Counted from the first letter of the stretch, positions 9,030 through 19,766 are shown. The stretch is DNA of 64,000 bases from Paraburkholderia phenazinium (GCF_900100735.1 NZ_FNCJ01000003.1:558001-622000); one strand, 5' to 3'. Numbers and translations: made by a program. Notes: a model not told the origin generated them from the sequence alone.

Positions 9030-10961
9030 TCAGTCGCCGCCTTGCTGCGTGCTGTCCAGCGAGCCATAGAACTTGACCTTCGAGCGAGCGCGCAACGCCT
9101 CGACATAGGCTTCGACCTCGGACTGCGACTGAGTTTGGGCAACCTCCTGCTGCGCAGCCGCGAGACGCCGCGGATCGATTGGCGCACCCGGCAACACGGC
9201 ATTCACGCGATACACGGCATAACCTGCATCGCCCAGATCGACACCGACATAGGCCGGCAACTTTTGCGGATCGGCCTTGTAGATTGCGCTCAGTGCGGCC
9301 ACCGGCAAACCCTGTGCATCGTTGCGCGAAACCTTCAGCGGCGCCGAAAAGCCCGTGGTCGCATTCGACTTCTGCAACTCAGCCAGCTTGGCGGTGCCGT
9401 CCTTATGCGCCATCTCGTCGGCCTGCACGGCGATCACCTTCTGACGCACTGCGTCCTTGATGGCGTCGAGCGCAGGCACGGCCGACGGCTTGTAGTCGGT
9501 GACGTGCGCAGCAATCAATGTGTTGCTGCCAACGTCGATAGCTTGCGTGTTGTTGTGTGCCTGCACCGAGTCGTTTGCAAACACAGCAGCAAGGAACTTC
9601 GCGTTGTTCAGCGGGCTACCCGGCGGCAACGCTGCGCTCGGTTGCGGCGTGACCGTAGCGGTCTGGAGCTGCAGCTTGTATTTGTCCGCAGCGGGCTGCA
9701 GGCTCTTGGCCTTTTCATAGACGAGCGACGTGAAGCCATCCGAATCGTCGGTGAATGCCTTGGCGGCCAGTTGCGCCTTCAGGTCCTTGGCAAGCGCATC
9801 CTTCACCGTATCGAACGGTTGCGTGACCGACGGCTTCACATCCGTTGCCTTCAGGATCAGCAAGCCCACGTCCGTCGGCACGACATCGCTGATCTCGTCC
9901 TTCTTCAGCTTGAACGCCGCATCGTCGAATGCCTGGCCACCGGCCATCATGCCGCGGCCGAAGTAACCCAGATCGCCGCCCTTCGAGGCCGAAGCCGGGT
10001 CCTGCGAATTCTGCTCGGCAACCTTCGCGAAGTCGTCCGGATGCGCCTTGACCTGAGCCAGCAACGCGTCCGCCTTCTGCTTCGCCTTGGCCTTGTCGTC
10101 CGGGCTAGCATTCGGCGCCACGGAGATCAGGATCAGGCTCGCACGCATTTGCGCAGCGGTCTGGTAGTGCGCGATGTTGTCGTCGTAGAACTTCTTGAGA
10201 TCGTCATCCGTGGGTTGCATGCCTGCAGCCAACGCGGCCGGCGACATCACCAGATACTGAATCGTGGCCGTAGCGGGCGTTGCGAAGTCATTGCGATGCG
10301 CGTCGTAGTACGCCTGCAATTGCGCGTCCGTCGGCTGCACCTTCGCCACGTAGTCGTGCGGATTGAAGGCGAGCCCCTGCACCTCACGTTGCTGCTCAGC
10401 GAGTCCGGTCAGCGTTTGAGCGAGTGTCTTCGACGTGAAGGCACTGCCCTCGATGCTGCTCGGCAACTGCTGGGTGGCCAACGTATAACGCACGCGCTCG
10501 TCGTATTGATCGGGCGTCATGCCTTGCATGGCGAGCAGTTCCTTGTAGCGGTTCACGTCGATCGAACCGTCAGGATTCTTGAGCGATGAGATAACCGGAT
10601 CGCTCAGCAAGGTGCGGCGCACAGCGTCGTCGGAAGCGGTCAGGTGCAGACGTTGCGTCTCGTCAGCCAGCACGCGCTGCTCGATCAGACCGTCGAGCAT
10701 CTGCTTGCGCCGCTCCGGCGTATCGAACATCTTCGAGTCGAACTGGCCGCCGAGCATCTGACGTGCGCGGTCCAGTTGTTGACGCATCGCGTCGTCGTAC
10801 TCGGCACGGGTGATCTTATGCCCGTTGACGCTGGCGACGTTGGCGCTTTCGTCAAAGAAGCCGCGGAAGCCTTGAATACCCACAAAGCCCAGTCCCGGTA
10901 CGATGACCAGGATGAGCATGAACATCATCAGGCGTTTGTGATTGCGGAAGAAATCGAGCAT
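9030..10961 (-). CDS. ppiD: Periplasmic folding chaperone / peptidyl-prolyl isomerase PpiD
   Basis: Inner-membrane-anchored chaperone that helps newly secreted proteins fold near the Sec translocon. The 643-residue product begins with a cytoplasmic tail MLDFFRNHKRL and a single membrane segment MMFMLILVIVPGLGFVGIQG. A SurA-like N-terminal domain follows (residues 40-220), then a parvulin domain near residues 265-365 with the SKGGDLGYFGRGMM signature, then a long C-terminal part. Length matches PpiD (about 620). It is the last gene of the proteostasis block, and the tRNA terminator at 11012-11038 lies just upstream, so it needs its own promoter, which I could not define. Confidence 0.93.
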   Translation of the reverse strand: MLDFFRNHKRLMMFMLILVIVPGLGFVGIQGFRGFFDESANVASVNGHKITRAEYDDAMRQQLDRARQMLGGQFDSKMFDTPERRKQMLDGLIEQRVLADETQRLHLTASDDAVRRTLLSDPVISSLKNPDGSIDVNRYKELLAMQGMTPDQYDERVRYTLATQQLPSSIEGSAFTSKTLAQTLTGLAEQQREVQGLAFNPHDYVAKVQPTDAQLQAYYDAHRNDFATPATATIQYLVMSPAALAAGMQPTDDDLKKFYDDNIAHYQTAAQMRASLILISVAPNASPDDKAKAKQKADALLAQVKAHPDDFAKVAEQNSQDPASASKGGDLGYFGRGMMAGGQAFDDAAFKLKKDEISDVVPTDVGLLILKATDVKPSVTQPFDTVKDALAKDLKAQLAAKAFTDDSDGFTSLVYEKAKSLQPAADKYKLQLQTATVTPQPSAALPPGSPLNNAKFLAAVFANDSVQAHNNTQAIDVGSNTLIAAHVTDYKPSAVPALDAIKDAVRQKVIAVQADEMAHKDGTAKLAELQKSNATTGFSAPLKVSRNDAQGLPVAALSAIYKADPQKLPAYVGVDLGDAGYAVYRVNAVLPGAPIDPRRLAAAQQEVAQTQSQSEVEAYVEALRARSKVKFYGSLDSTQQGGD

Positions 10962-11011
10962 GCGTTAAGGATGCCAAAAACGGAACGCCCGATATTACAA
11001 CAGCGGGCAAT

Positions 11012-11038
11012 AAAAAAGGCGAACCGGAGTTCGCCTTT
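11012..11038 (-). terminator. Intrinsic terminator after the tRNA-Val/tRNA-Asp unit
   Basis: A ten-base-pair stem (AAAGGCGAAC / GTTCGCCTTT) with a CGGA loop is followed on the minus strand by six U. It lies just downstream of tRNA-Asp. Confidence 0.85.
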
Positions 11039-11047
11039 CAAGGATAC

Positions 11048-11124
11048 TGGCGGAGTGGACGGGACTCGAACCCGCGACCCCCGGCGTGACAGGCCGGTAT
11101 TCTAACCGACTGAACTACCACTCC
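11048..11124 (-). tRNA. tRNA-Asp (anticodon GTC)
   Basis: The minus strand reads GGAGTGGTAGTTCAGTCGG at the 5' end, has a canonical D-loop, the anticodon loop with GTC, the T-loop GGTTCGAGTCC, and an encoded CCA (77 nt). The acceptor stem GGAGTGG pairs with CCACTCC. Confidence 0.97.
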
Positions 11125-11158
11125 TTATACTACGTGCACTGCATGCCGAACCGGGAAC

Positions 11159-11234
11159 TGGTGGGTGCTGAGAGGCTCGAACTCCCGACCTACGCCTTGT
11201 AAGGGCGCCGCTCTACCAACTGAGCTAAGCACCC
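11159..11234 (-). tRNA. tRNA-Val (anticodon TAC)
   Basis: The minus strand starts GGGTGCTTAGCTCAGTTGG, with anticodon TAC, T-loop AGTTCGAGCCT and an encoded CCA (76 nt). It lies 34 bp upstream of tRNA-Asp, and the two share the downstream terminator. Confidence 0.97.
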
Positions 11235-11360
11235 GCTCCGCGATTCTGCTCACTACTTTTCTGCTACTTTAAGTCGCACCGCGATTTTGGGTTTTTCAAC
11301 CGGCTCTTCAGCCCGCTCATCAACCCTTCACAACCGCGCCACCCTTATGCAGCAAGTCGA

Positions 11361-11633
11361 TTAGTTTAGCGCATCTTTTAGCGCTTTGCCAGGCCTAAAT
11401 TTAGGTACCTTGGCTGCCTTGATCTTGATCGCCGCTCCCGTGCGCGGATTGCGCCCTGTGCGTGCCGTGCGCTTGCCGACTGCGAAGGTTCCGAAACCGA
11501 CCAGCGTCACCGAGCCACCCTTCTTCAACGTGCCTTTGACTCCACCGATCACAGCATCCAATGCACGTCCCGCCGCCGCCTTCGATAGGTCGGCTTGTTG
11601 CGCGATGTGATCGATCAATTCCGTTTTATTCAT
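11361..11633 (-). CDS. hupB: DNA-binding protein HU-beta
   Basis: Histone-like nucleoid protein, 90 residues, which bends DNA as a dimer. [20 protein letters not shown] begins the helical dimerisation part. [18 protein letters not shown] is the prokaryotic HU/IHF signature leading into the DNA-binding beta arm, and [16 protein letters not shown] is a typical C-terminus. An open frame continues upstream, but the HU consensus starts at the ATG at 11633. A strong sigma-70 promoter lies about 90 bp upstream. The gene sits between lon and the tRNA pair, as is common in beta-proteobacteria. Confidence 0.97.
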   Translation of the reverse strand: MNKTELIDHIAQQADLSKAAAGRALDAVIGGVKGTLKKGGSVTLVGFGTFAVGKRTARTGRNPRTGAAIKIKAAKVPKFRPGKALKDALN

Positions 11634-11723
11634 TCCAGCCCCCGAGAATGTTGTTGGGCAAACGTGATGGCGCGTGATCGCGCCGGGTACCAACGCAGCA
11701 CGGCAAGGACGCCGAGCCAGCCC

Positions 11724-11752
11724 ATTAGAATTGGCCGAAACCCTTGTGTCAA
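11724..11752 (-). promoter_or_regulatory. Sigma-70 promoter of hupB
   Basis: On the minus strand TTGACA (11752-11747) is separated by exactly 17 bp from TCTAAT (11729-11724). This is a consensus -35 and a -10 with one mismatch, giving a 5' leader of roughly 85 nt before the hupB ATG. Confidence 0.8.
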
Positions 11753-11914
11753 GCGGGGTTGCGCCGGATTCGAGGGTCGCCGCAGCGCGCTTTGATGACG
11801 AAATCTTGCAGGGGATAAATGCGCCGCCAACCCGGTTGGTTTGGCGTAAAGAATTTGATCCAACTAATGGGATAACGCGCACTAGCCCCACGCAGCAGGC
11901 GCCGCGCAAATAGC

Positions 11915-11940
11915 AAAAAACCCGCGGGCAATGCCGCGGG
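11915..11940 (-). terminator. Intrinsic terminator of lon
   Basis: The stem CCCGCGG / CCGCGGG (11921-11927 with 11934-11940) is followed on the minus strand by six U. It lies just after the lon stop and separates lon from hupB. Confidence 0.85.
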
Positions 11941-11976
11941 TCTTTTGTTGATCAGCAGACAACGCTGCGAACTGGC

Positions 11977-14397
11977 TTAGTGCTTCACCACTTCCGTCGC
12001 CGCGTCTTTGCCGGGCTCTGCCGCGACAGGCGTGGCAGGCTTCGGCTCCTCTTCCGGCAACGCTTGCGGCACACGTTCGAGCGCGAGCTCCAGAACCTTG
12101 TCGATCCAGCGGACCGGCACGATCTCAATCGCGTTCTTCACGTTGTCCGGAATCTCCGTCAGATCCTTGACGTTTTCTTCCGGGATCAGCACCAGCTTGA
12201 TGCCGCCGCGATGCGCTGCGAGCAGCTTTTCCTTCAGGCCGCCGATCGGCAACACTTCACCACGCAGCGTGATTTCGCCCGTCATCGCCACGTCGGCACG
12301 CACCGGAATGCCGGTCAGCACCGATACCAGCGCGGTCGTCATCGCGATACCGGCGGACGGACCGTCCTTCGGCGTCGCACCTTCCGGCACGTGGATGTGA
12401 ATGTCCTGCTTCTCGAACGCTTCGTCCTTGACGCCCAGACGGCGCGAACGCGAACGGACCACCGTGCGTGCTGCTTCGACGGATTCCTTCATCACGTCGC
12501 CGAGCGAACCCGTGCGAGTCACATTGCCCTTACCCGGCATCACTGCGGCTTCGATGGTCAGCAGATCGCCGCCCACTTCCGTCCACGCGAGACCCGTGAC
12601 CTGGCCAACCTGATTTTCCTTCGCAGCCAGACCGAAGTCGTACTTGCGCACGCCGAGGAAAGTATCGAGATTGCTGCCATCGACCTTCACCGCGCCTTCT
12701 GCCTTCTTCAGCAGAAGCATCTTCACGACCTTGCGGCAGATCTTCGAAATTTCACGCTCGAGCGAACGAACGCCCGCTTCACGCGTGTAGTAACGAATGA
12801 TGTCGCGGATTGCAGTTTCCGTGACATCGACCTCGCCTTCCTTCAGGCCGTTGTTCTTCTTCTGCTTCGGCAACAGATAACGTTGCGCGATGCTGACCTT
12901 CTCATCTTCCGTGTAACCCGACAGACGGATCACTTCCATCCGGTCGAGCAGCGGCGGCGGAATGTTCAGCGAGTTCGAGGTCGCCACGAACATCACGTCC
13001 GAGAGGTCGAAGTCGACTTCGACGTAGTGGTCGGCGAACGTATGGTTCTGTTCCGGATCGAGCACCTCCAGCAGAGCAGAGGACGGATCGCCGCGGAAAT
13101 CCTGGCCCATCTTGTCGACTTCGTCGAGCAGGAAGAGCGGATTGCGCACGCCGACCTTGGTCAGGCTTTGCAGGATCTTGCCGGGCATCGAACCAATGTA
13201 GGTCCGACGGTGGCCGCGAATTTCGGCCTCGTCGCGCACGCCACCGAGAGCCATGCGCACGAACTTGCGATTCGTTGCGCGCGCAATCGATTGGCCCAGC
13301 GACGTCTTACCGACACCCGGAGGCCCAACGAGGCAGAGGATCGGCGCCTTCACCTTGTCCACGCGTTGTTGGACCGCAAGATATTCGAGAATGCGTTCTT
13401 TGACTTTCTCAAGACCGAAGTGGTCTTCGTCGAGCACGCGTTCCGCATTCGAGAGGTCGTTGTTGACCTTGCTCTTCTTGCGCCACGGCAAGCCGATCAG
13501 CGTGTCGATGTAGTTGCGCACGACGGTGGCTTCCGCCGACATCGGCGACATCAGCTTGAGCTTCTTCAGCTCGGCGTCGGCCTTCTTCTTGGCTTCCTTC
13601 GGCATGCGCGCAGCCGTGATGCGCTTCTCGAGTTCTTCGAGATCCGCACCTTCTTCGCCTTCGCCCAGTTCCTTCTGGATCGCCTTGACCTGTTCGTTCA
13701 GGTAGTACTCGCGCTGGCTCTTCTCCATCTGACGCTTCACACGCCCACGGATGCGCTTTTCCACCTGCAGGATGTCGATCTCGGCTTCGAGTTGCGCGAG
13801 CAGATGCTCGAGGCGCTCGATGACCGGGAACATCTCGAGGATGTGTTGCTTCTGGTCGAGCTTGAGCGGCAGATGCGCCGCAATCGTGTCGGCCAGACGG
13901 CCGGCTTCGTCGATGCCCGACAGCGAAGTCAGAATCTCCGGAGGGATCTTCTTGTTCAGCTTCACGTACTGATCGAACTGCGACACGATCGCGCGGCGCA
14001 GCGCTTCAGTTTCAGCGCTGTCGGCGTGGTCGGGTTCGAGCGGCATGACTTCGCACGAAAACTGCGTTTCCTGCTCTTCAATGGAGAGCGTCTTCGCCCG
14101 CTGCAAGCCTTCGACGAGCACCTTCACGGTACCGTCCGGCAGCTTCAGCATTTGCAGGATGTTGGCGATACACCCTACTTCGTACATGTCCTTTTCGGTC
14201 GGCTCATCTTTGGCAGCCGTCTTTTGGGCGACGAGCATGATGTGCTTGCCGCCTTCCATTGCTGCTTCGAGAGCCTTGATCGACTTCGGGCGGCCTACGA
14301 AGAGCGGAATCACCATGTGCGGGAAAACGACTACATCACGCAGCGGGAGCAGCGGGAGCGTAGTGCGTTCCGGCGGGAGGAGTTGGGTTCCTGACAT
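11977..14397 (-). CDS. lon: ATP-dependent protease La (Lon)
   Basis: Cytoplasmic AAA+ serine protease degrading misfolded and regulatory proteins, 806 residues (family about 780-810). The N-terminal substrate-binding domain begins [18 protein letters not shown]. The ATPase centre has Walker [12 protein letters not shown] (near 360) and Walker [11 protein letters not shown]. The protease domain contains [15 protein letters not shown] with the catalytic Ser (near 685) and [14 protein letters not shown] with the catalytic Lys (near 730). The C-terminal tail is Pro/Ala/Glu-rich. A terminator between clpX and lon implies its own promoter. I looked for a sigma-32 promoter in 14398-14526 and did not find a convincing one. 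Confidence 0.98.
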   Translation of the reverse strand: MSGTQLLPPERTTLPLLPLRDVVVFPHMVIPLFVGRPKSIKALEAAMEGGKHIMLVAQKTAAKDEPTEKDMYEVGCIANILQMLKLPDGTVKVLVEGLQRAKTLSIEEQETQFSCEVMPLEPDHADSAETEALRRAIVSQFDQYVKLNKKIPPEILTSLSGIDEAGRLADTIAAHLPLKLDQKQHILEMFPVIERLEHLLAQLEAEIDILQVEKRIRGRVKRQMEKSQREYYLNEQVKAIQKELGEGEEGADLEELEKRITAARMPKEAKKKADAELKKLKLMSPMSAEATVVRNYIDTLIGLPWRKKSKVNNDLSNAERVLDEDHFGLEKVKERILEYLAVQQRVDKVKAPILCLVGPPGVGKTSLGQSIARATNRKFVRMALGGVRDEAEIRGHRRTYIGSMPGKILQSLTKVGVRNPLFLLDEVDKMGQDFRGDPSSALLEVLDPEQNHTFADHYVEVDFDLSDVMFVATSNSLNIPPPLLDRMEVIRLSGYTEDEKVSIAQRYLLPKQKKNNGLKEGEVDVTETAIRDIIRYYTREAGVRSLEREISKICRKVVKMLLLKKAEGAVKVDGSNLDTFLGVRKYDFGLAAKENQVGQVTGLAWTEVGGDLLTIEAAVMPGKGNVTRTGSLGDVMKESVEAARTVVRSRSRRLGVKDEAFEKQDIHIHVPEGATPKDGPSAGIAMTTALVSVLTGIPVRADVAMTGEITLRGEVLPIGGLKEKLLAAHRGGIKLVLIPEENVKDLTEIPDNVKNAIEIVPVRWIDKVLELALERVPQALPEEEPKPATPVAAEPGKDAATEVVKH

Positions 14398-14526
14398 TTC
14401 ATTTCCCCATGAGTGGTATCAGTTCGTTCGATAGGTGAGGCCTGCTAAAACGATTACAAGGCCTCCGCGTGTGGGAAAAGTTCAGTGACTCCAAAGGAAA
14501 CACAACCATCCTAACCCAAGATAAAC

Positions 14527-14563
14527 AAAAAAGCCGTTCACGTTGCCATGAACGGCTTTTTTT
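14527..14563 (-). terminator. Intrinsic terminator of clpX
   Basis: The nine-base-pair stem AGCCGTTCA / TGAACGGCT is followed on the minus strand by six U, and there is also a plus-side T tract (14557-14563). It sits between clpX and lon. Confidence 0.88.
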
Positions 14564-14582
14564 GCAGAACTCGTCAAGCCGA

Positions 14583-15854
14583 TCAATTCGAACCCGCGAC
14601 CTTCGGCGCGTCTTCGTAGATCAGTAGCGGTTTGCCGTCGCCGTCGATGACGTTGTCGTCGATGATGACCTTGCTAACGCCTTTCATGGCCGGCAACTCA
14701 TACATCACGTCCAGCAACGCCTGTTCCAGGATCGAGCGCAGACCACGCGCGCCGGTCTTGCGACGGATTGCCTTGCGAGCGACTGCCTGCAACGCACCCG
14801 GACGGATCTCGAGCTCGACGCGCTCCATGTTGAACAGCTTGTGGTACTGCTTCACAAGCGCGTTCTTCGGTTCGACGAGAATCTTCATCAGAGCCGCTTC
14901 GTCGAGCTTGCCGAGCGTGGCGACCACCGGCAGACGGCCGATCAGCTCAGGAATCAGGCCGAACTTGATCAGATCTTCCGGCTCCACTTCGCGCAGCACT
15001 TCGCCAGCATCGCGATCCTGCTTGCTCTTGACGCTGGCCCCAAAACCAATGCCGGTCTTTTCCGTACGGTCGACGATGACCTTTTCGAGGCCGTCGAACG
15101 CGCCGCCGCAAATAAACAGGATGTTAGTGGTGTCGACCTGGATGAAGTCCTGGTTCGGATGCTTACGGCCACCTTGCGGCGGCACCGACGCCATCGTGCC
15201 TTCGACCAGCTTGAGCAGCGCCTGCTGAACGCCCTCGCCCGACACGTCGCGGGTGATGGAGGGGTTGTCCGACTTGCGGCTGATCTTGTCGATTTCGTCG
15301 ATATAGACAATGCCGCGCTGTGCTTTGTCGACTTCGTAGTTGCAGTTCTGCAGCAGCTTCTGAATGATGTTCTCGACGTCTTCACCGACATAGCCGGCTT
15401 CCGTCAGCGTCGTTGCATCGGCAATGACGAACGGGACGTTCAGAAGGCGTGCGAGCGTCTGCGCGAGCAAGGTCTTGCCGGAACCGGTAGGGCCGATCAG
15501 CAGGATGTTGCTCTTCGACAGCTCGATTTCGTCCTTCTTGTCGAGGTGCTTGAGGCGCTTGTAGTGGTTGTAAACGGCCACTGCAAGGATCTTCTTCGCG
15601 CGTTCCTGCCCGATGACGTACTGATCGAGAATTTCGCGGATTTCCTGCGGACTTGGCAGGTCGGACTTGGACAAGCCCGCCTCAATACCCGCGCCTGCAG
15701 CCTCGTCACGAATGATTTCGTTGCACAGGTCGATACATTCATCGCAGATGAATACCGACGGGCCTGCAATCAGCTTTTTGACCTCATGCTGGCTCTTGCC
15801 GCAGAACGAGCAATACAACAGCTTTTCGCTGTTAGAACCTTTTTTGTCCGCCAT
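14583..15854 (-). CDS. clpX: ATP-dependent Clp protease ATP-binding subunit ClpX
   Basis: AAA+ unfoldase that feeds substrates to ClpP, 423 residues, the usual length. The N-terminal zinc-binding domain shows the four Cys in [10 protein letters not shown] and [10 protein letters not shown] (residues 14-45). Walker A is [15 protein letters not shown] (near 120), followed by [16 protein letters not shown]. Walker [10 protein letters not shown], the pore and sensor regions, and the IGF-type ClpP-binding loop ([12 protein letters not shown]) are present. It lies immediately downstream of clpP on the same strand, 189 bp apart, as expected for co-expression of the ClpXP machine. Confidence 0.98.
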   Translation of the reverse strand: MADKKGSNSEKLLYCSFCGKSQHEVKKLIAGPSVFICDECIDLCNEIIRDEAAGAGIEAGLSKSDLPSPQEIREILDQYVIGQERAKKILAVAVYNHYKRLKHLDKKDEIELSKSNILLIGPTGSGKTLLAQTLARLLNVPFVIADATTLTEAGYVGEDVENIIQKLLQNCNYEVDKAQRGIVYIDEIDKISRKSDNPSITRDVSGEGVQQALLKLVEGTMASVPPQGGRKHPNQDFIQVDTTNILFICGGAFDGLEKVIVDRTEKTGIGFGASVKSKQDRDAGEVLREVEPEDLIKFGLIPELIGRLPVVATLGKLDEAALMKILVEPKNALVKQYHKLFNMERVELEIRPGALQAVARKAIRRKTGARGLRSILEQALLDVMYELPAMKGVSKVIIDDNVIDGDGKPLLIYEDAPKVAGSN

Positions 15855-16043
15855 AGATGTGTGAGCCTCCGGACACTCGATTACATGATACGCCGTTTGC
15901 CCCTGCCTCGCAGTTGGAGCGAATGAGCAAAAGCAGTGACGGCGCTTGCCGCAGGCGTTTGGACGAATCTAATTATTTCACACCATAAACGCGGTCGTTC
16001 TCGCCCTCAAAAAAGGGCGAAAACGCGCCGACTTATGGACGCC

Positions 16044-16697
16044 TTATGGACGTTTGTGCAGCACCTGGTCGACCAGACCATACGCCTGAGCGTCGTCGCC
16101 GGACATGAAATTGTCGCGGTCGGTGTCGCGGGCGATACGCTCGACCGGCTGGCCGGTGTGATGCGACAGCAACTGATTCAGCCGTTCCTTCAAATACAGG
16201 ATTTCACGCGCCTGAATCTCGATGTCCGATGCCTGACCGCGCGCGCCACCCAGCGGCTGGTGAATCATCACCCGCGCATTCGGCAGCGTGAAGCGCTTGC
16301 CCTTCGCGCCAGCCGCCAGCAGGAACGCGCCCATGCTGGCCGCGAGGCCCATGCACAGCGTCGACACGTCCGGCTTGATGAATTGCATCGTATCGTAGAT
16401 CGCCATCCCGGCCGAAACCGAACCGCCCGGGCTGTTGATGTAGAAGCTGATGTCCTTGTCCGGATTTTCACTTTCAAGGAACAACAACTGCGCGACGACG
16501 AGGTTGGCCGTCTGGTCGTTCACTTCACCGACCAGAAACACCACGCGCTCCTTCAGCAGACGCGAGTAGATGTCATACGAACGCTCGCCACGGCCGCTCG
16601 TTTCCACGACGATCGGCACGAGTCCGAGCGCCTGCGCTTCGAGATCCCGCGACGACTGGGAGGTCAACGTGTCCAGCATTTGGGCGCGAAAGGTCAT
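16044..16697 (-). CDS. clpP: ATP-dependent Clp protease proteolytic subunit ClpP
   Basis: Self-compartmentalising serine peptidase of ClpXP, 217 residues. The catalytic triad is visible: Ser in [14 protein letters not shown], His in [11 protein letters not shown], and Asp in DTDRDNFMS. The ATG at 16697 is chosen because it has an AAGGA ribosome-binding site eight bases upstream; the frame continues upstream without family similarity. It is preceded by tig, from which it is separated by an intrinsic terminator. The stop codon lies in a short tandem duplication (TTATGGACG at 16033 and 16044). Confidence 0.98.
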   Translation of the reverse strand: MTFRAQMLDTLTSQSSRDLEAQALGLVPIVVETSGRGERSYDIYSRLLKERVVFLVGEVNDQTANLVVAQLLFLESENPDKDISFYINSPGGSVSAGMAIYDTMQFIKPDVSTLCMGLAASMGAFLLAAGAKGKRFTLPNARVMIHQPLGGARGQASDIEIQAREILYLKERLNQLLSHHTGQPVERIARDTDRDNFMSGDDAQAYGLVDQVLHKRP

Positions 16698-16807
16698 GCA
16701 ATGGATCCTTGTACGGGAATATTGGTTCGATACCGGACAGGTGAGTACGACAGTGCCGTATTCAAGTGCGCAAAACCCAGCGCAACGCGATCGACACACG
16801 CTTTAAG

Positions 16808-16853
16808 AAAAAAACGGCGTGCGGGCCGTCGCTCCGACAGCCGGCACGCCGTT
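16808..16853 (-). terminator. Intrinsic terminator/attenuator between tig and clpP
   Basis: The stem AACGGCGTGC / GCACGCCGTT (16813-16822 with 16844-16853) is followed on the minus strand by a run of seven U. It lies directly after the tig stop, so clpP expression needs read-through or a separate promoter. Confidence 0.8.
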
Positions 16854-16863
16854 GCAGCGACGC

Positions 16864-18210
16864 TTACGCTTGCGCCGTTGCGCTTGCCAGTTCTTCGAAG
16901 CTCACTTCCTTGTCCGTCACCTTGGCCTTGCCGAGGACGAAATCGACGACGTTGGCTTCAACGACGTACGCTTCCATTTCTGCAAGACGCTGCTGATTGG
17001 AATAATACCAGCGGACGACCTCCTTCGGGTCTTCGTAGCTTTTCGCGAATTCGTCCACTTCGGCACGAATCTGCTCCGGCTTCGCTTGCAGCTCATTGGC
17101 CTTGACCAGCTCGGCCAGCACGAGGCCCAGCTTGACGCGACGCTCAGCCTGTTCCTTGAACATTTCTGCCGGGATCGGTGCGTCTGCAGCGTTCGGCACG
17201 CCACGTTGCGTCAGGTCCTGGCGCGCCATTTCGACGAGGCGTTGCTGGTCCTGTTCGATCAGCGCGTTCGGCACGTCCAGCTCCGAAATCTTCAGCAGCG
17301 CGTCCATCACCTGGTTCTTGACGATGGATTGCGTGCGGCGCTTCGCTTCGCGCTCGAGGTTGTCCTTGATTTCCGCGCGCATCTTGACCAGATCGCCGTC
17401 TTCGATGCCGAGCGACTTCGCGAACTCAGCGTCGATTTCCGGCAGGTGCGGCCACTCGATCTTCTTCATCGTGATCGTGAACTGCGCCGTCTTGCCCGCG
17501 ACTTCCTTGCCGTGATAGTCAGCCGGGAATGCCAGGTCGAATTCCTTCGCTTCGCCGACCTTCAGGCCGAGCGCTGCCTTTTCGAATTCCGGCAGCATGC
17601 GGCCTTCGCCCAGCACGAACGCGAAGTCGTCTGCGCTGCCGCCCTGGAACACTTCACCGTCGATCTTGCCGACGAAGTCGACCGTCACGCGGTCGCCGTC
17701 TTTAGCCGCCGTATCCGAGCCGCCATCGCCGTGTTCGCCAGATTCGCCGCGAGCGTGGAAATGCACGCGCTGCTTGCGCAGGATGTCCAGCGTACGGTCG
17801 ATTTCAGCTTCGCTGATGGTGGTCGTGGTGCGCTCGATCTCAGCCGTGGCGACGTCGCCCAGCTTGACTTCCGGGTACACCTCGAAGGTTGCGTCGAAAG
17901 CGTAGTCGCCTTCGGCTGCATCGGCCTTCGGCGCAAAGCTCGGCTGGCCGGCGACGCGCAGGTTCTCAGCGCGGCTGATGTCGAAGAATTCCTTGCCGAC
18001 CTTGTCGCTCAGCACTTCGGCTTCCACCTGGCCCGAATACTGTTGCGTCACCATCTTGAGCGGCACCTTGCCCGGGCGGAAACCCGGCATGCGCACGTTC
18101 TTCGCGAGTTGGCGGATACGCGAGTCCACTTCCTTCTGCACGGCGTCCTTCGGCAGGGAAATCGTGACGCGGCGTTCGAGCTTGCCGAGGTTTTCAACAA
18201 CGTTAGCCAT
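16864..18210 (-). CDS. tig: Trigger factor
   Basis: Ribosome-associated chaperone with peptidyl-prolyl isomerase activity, 448 residues. The N-terminal ribosome-binding signature is [14 protein letters not shown] (near 41-54). The FKBP-like domain, about residues 165-250, includes [17 protein letters not shown], and the helical C-terminal chaperone arms follow. A Gly/Asp-rich stretch ([19 protein letters not shown], near 150-170) just before the FKBP domain is a flexible linker. It is the first gene of the tig-clpP-clpX-lon-hupB block and is divergent from glxK. Confidence 0.98.
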   Translation of the reverse strand: MANVVENLGKLERRVTISLPKDAVQKEVDSRIRQLAKNVRMPGFRPGKVPLKMVTQQYSGQVEAEVLSDKVGKEFFDISRAENLRVAGQPSFAPKADAAEGDYAFDATFEVYPEVKLGDVATAEIERTTTTISEAEIDRTLDILRKQRVHFHARGESGEHGDGGSDTAAKDGDRVTVDFVGKIDGEVFQGGSADDFAFVLGEGRMLPEFEKAALGLKVGEAKEFDLAFPADYHGKEVAGKTAQFTITMKKIEWPHLPEIDAEFAKSLGIEDGDLVKMRAEIKDNLEREAKRRTQSIVKNQVMDALLKISELDVPNALIEQDQQRLVEMARQDLTQRGVPNAADAPIPAEMFKEQAERRVKLGLVLAELVKANELQAKPEQIRAEVDEFAKSYEDPKEVVRWYYSNQQRLAEMEAYVVEANVVDFVLGKAKVTDKEVSFEELASATAQA

Positions 18211-18620
18211 GGCTTCAATCGTCCTAAAATTATTCGAGCGAATCAGTTATCTTCTTCGTGCCGCTATTCGACGTCGCTTCGCATTGCGTCACATCGATTC
18301 AGCGCCTGCGCCGCGGGCTTGCAGGCCACCGGCAGCACGGTTTGGGTCTAAAGAGCCGAATATTTTAGCAAACTATTCGCGCGCTTAGCCGGGATTCGAT
18401 GTTTCGCACGCACTTTTGTCCGCTTTCGGGCGGGTTTGGGGTACGTTTGAGGGCGTTTTGGCGGCCTGCAGCGCTGTTTCTCCGGCTTTACCCGCCCCAT
18501 GCCCGCTATGCCGTTCGACATATTTAGCCGCGCGCGGCATGCTGCTAAGCTAGCGGTCGCGCTTCGGGCTTACGCCCGCCTGCGCCGCCATCGCCACGAT
18601 ATCAACCATCAAGAGACACT
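18211..18620. other. Divergent intergenic region tig/glxK
   Basis: 410 bp with no supported gene. On the minus strand TAAAAT at 18367-18362, within the AT-rich GCTAAAATATTC, is a plausible -10 for tig, about 150 bp from its ATG; no good -35 was seen. The half near glxK is GC-rich and I see no promoter or hairpin I can defend. Confidence 0.35.
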
Positions 18621-19766
18621 ATGCCGAACCCGTCGTCCGCGCCCGTCGTCGTCATTGCTCCCGATTCTTTTAAAGGCTCGCTGAGTGCCGAACAGGTGGC
18701 GCAAGCCATCGCCACCGGCGTAACGCGCGCGCGCACCGATGCCATCGTGCGCATCTGCCCGATGGCCGATGGTGGCGAAGGTACGCTCGACGCCATGCTC
18801 ACCGGCGGCGGCGAGCGCCGCATGCTCACCGTGCGCGGCGCCGCGGGTCCGGTGCGCGAAGCGGCCACGGGCCTGCTTGCGGATGGCAGCGCGATCGTCG
18901 AAACGGCCGAGATTGTCGGCATTACCGATCCGGTCGGCATGGGTGTGCCGGTCGAGGTGCGCAGCTCGCGCGGCATGGGCGAAGCGATTCGCGCGCTGCT
19001 CGATGCCGGCGTGCGGCGCTTCTTCGTGGCGCTGGGCGGCAGCAGCACGAATGACGGTGGCGCGGGCCTGCTCGCCGGCCTCGGCCTGAAGCTGTTCGAT
19101 GCCCAGGAGCAAGAACTCGAACCCACACCCGAACAATTGGCGCGGCTGCACCGTGTGGATGTATCGCAACTGGATGCGCGGCTCGCCGATGCATCGTTCG
19201 TCGGCATGTCCGACGTGGACAATCCGCTCACCGGCGAACATGGCGCCACGGCGGTCTTCGGTCCGCAGAAGGGCGTCAAGCCCGAGCAGATCGCCGGCGT
19301 GGACGCTGCCCTCGCCCGCTTCGCCGACCTCCTGGAACCGGCCCTGCAACGCACGGCGCGCAACCTGCCAGGCGCCGGCGCGGCAGGCGGCCTCGGCTTT
19401 GCGCTGCATATGCTGGGCGCACAGTTCGAACCGGGTGCGGAAACGGTCGCCCGACTGATCGGCCTCGATGCCGCGCTCGATGGAGCGGACTGGCTCATCA
19501 CTGGCGAAGGCCGCTCGGACGTCCAGACGCTACACGGCAAGGCGCCGTTTATCGCCTGCGCCCATGCGCGCGTGCTGGGCGTGCCGGCCACGCTGCTGTC
19601 CGGTGCAGTCGACTCGAGCGCACTGCCGCGCCTCGCGGAACACTTCAGTGGTTGCTTCTCGCCGGCACCCGGCCCGATCACGCTCGAGGTTGCGATTCGC
19701 GATGCAGCCCGCTTGCTCGCCAACGAAGCGGAGCAGTTGACGCGTCTGAAGTACGGCATGCGTTGA
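18621..19766 (+). CDS. glxK: Glycerate 2-kinase (GlxK/GarK family)
   Basis: Phosphorylates D-glycerate with ATP, probably to 2-phosphoglycerate, as the last step of glyoxylate/glycerate or galactarate catabolism. The 381-residue product matches the family length. The N-terminal IAPDSFKGSLSAEQVA and MADGGEGTLDAML, the central GGSSTNDGGAGLL and GMSDVDNPLTGEHGA, and the C-terminal LITGEGRSDVQTLHGKAP are the family's conserved blocks. The ATG follows AAGAGA. No hydroxypyruvate isomerase or tartronate semialdehyde reductase gene is adjacent, so the upstream pathway is not evident here. A MarR-type regulator follows 64 bp downstream on the same strand. Confidence 0.95.
   Translation: MPNPSSAPVVVIAPDSFKGSLSAEQVAQAIATGVTRARTDAIVRICPMADGGEGTLDAMLTGGGERRMLTVRGAAGPVREAATGLLADGSAIVETAEIVGITDPVGMGVPVEVRSSRGMGEAIRALLDAGVRRFFVALGGSSTNDGGAGLLAGLGLKLFDAQEQELEPTPEQLARLHRVDVSQLDARLADASFVGMSDVDNPLTGEHGATAVFGPQKGVKPEQIAGVDAALARFADLLEPALQRTARNLPGAGAAGGLGFALHMLGAQFEPGAETVARLIGLDAALDGADWLITGEGRSDVQTLHGKAPFIACAHARVLGVPATLLSGAVDSSALPRLAEHFSGCFSPAPGPITLEVAIRDAARLLANEAEQLTRLKYGMR

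Noticed and set aside
11980..14394. 804-codon plus-strand frame
   Set aside because: Exact antisense shadow of lon, which has all catalytic motifs.
14398..14526. Possible sigma-32 heat-shock promoter of lon
   Set aside because: Looked for CTTGAA / CCCCAT-type boxes on the minus strand; no pair with acceptable spacing.
15999..16025. Hairpin CGCCCT...AGGGCG between clpP and clpX
   Set aside because: Minus-strand transcription shows no U tract after it, so I do not call a terminator.
16033..16054. Tandem TTATGGACG duplication at the clpP stop
   Set aside because: Only nine identical bases; likely a small slippage event without functional meaning.
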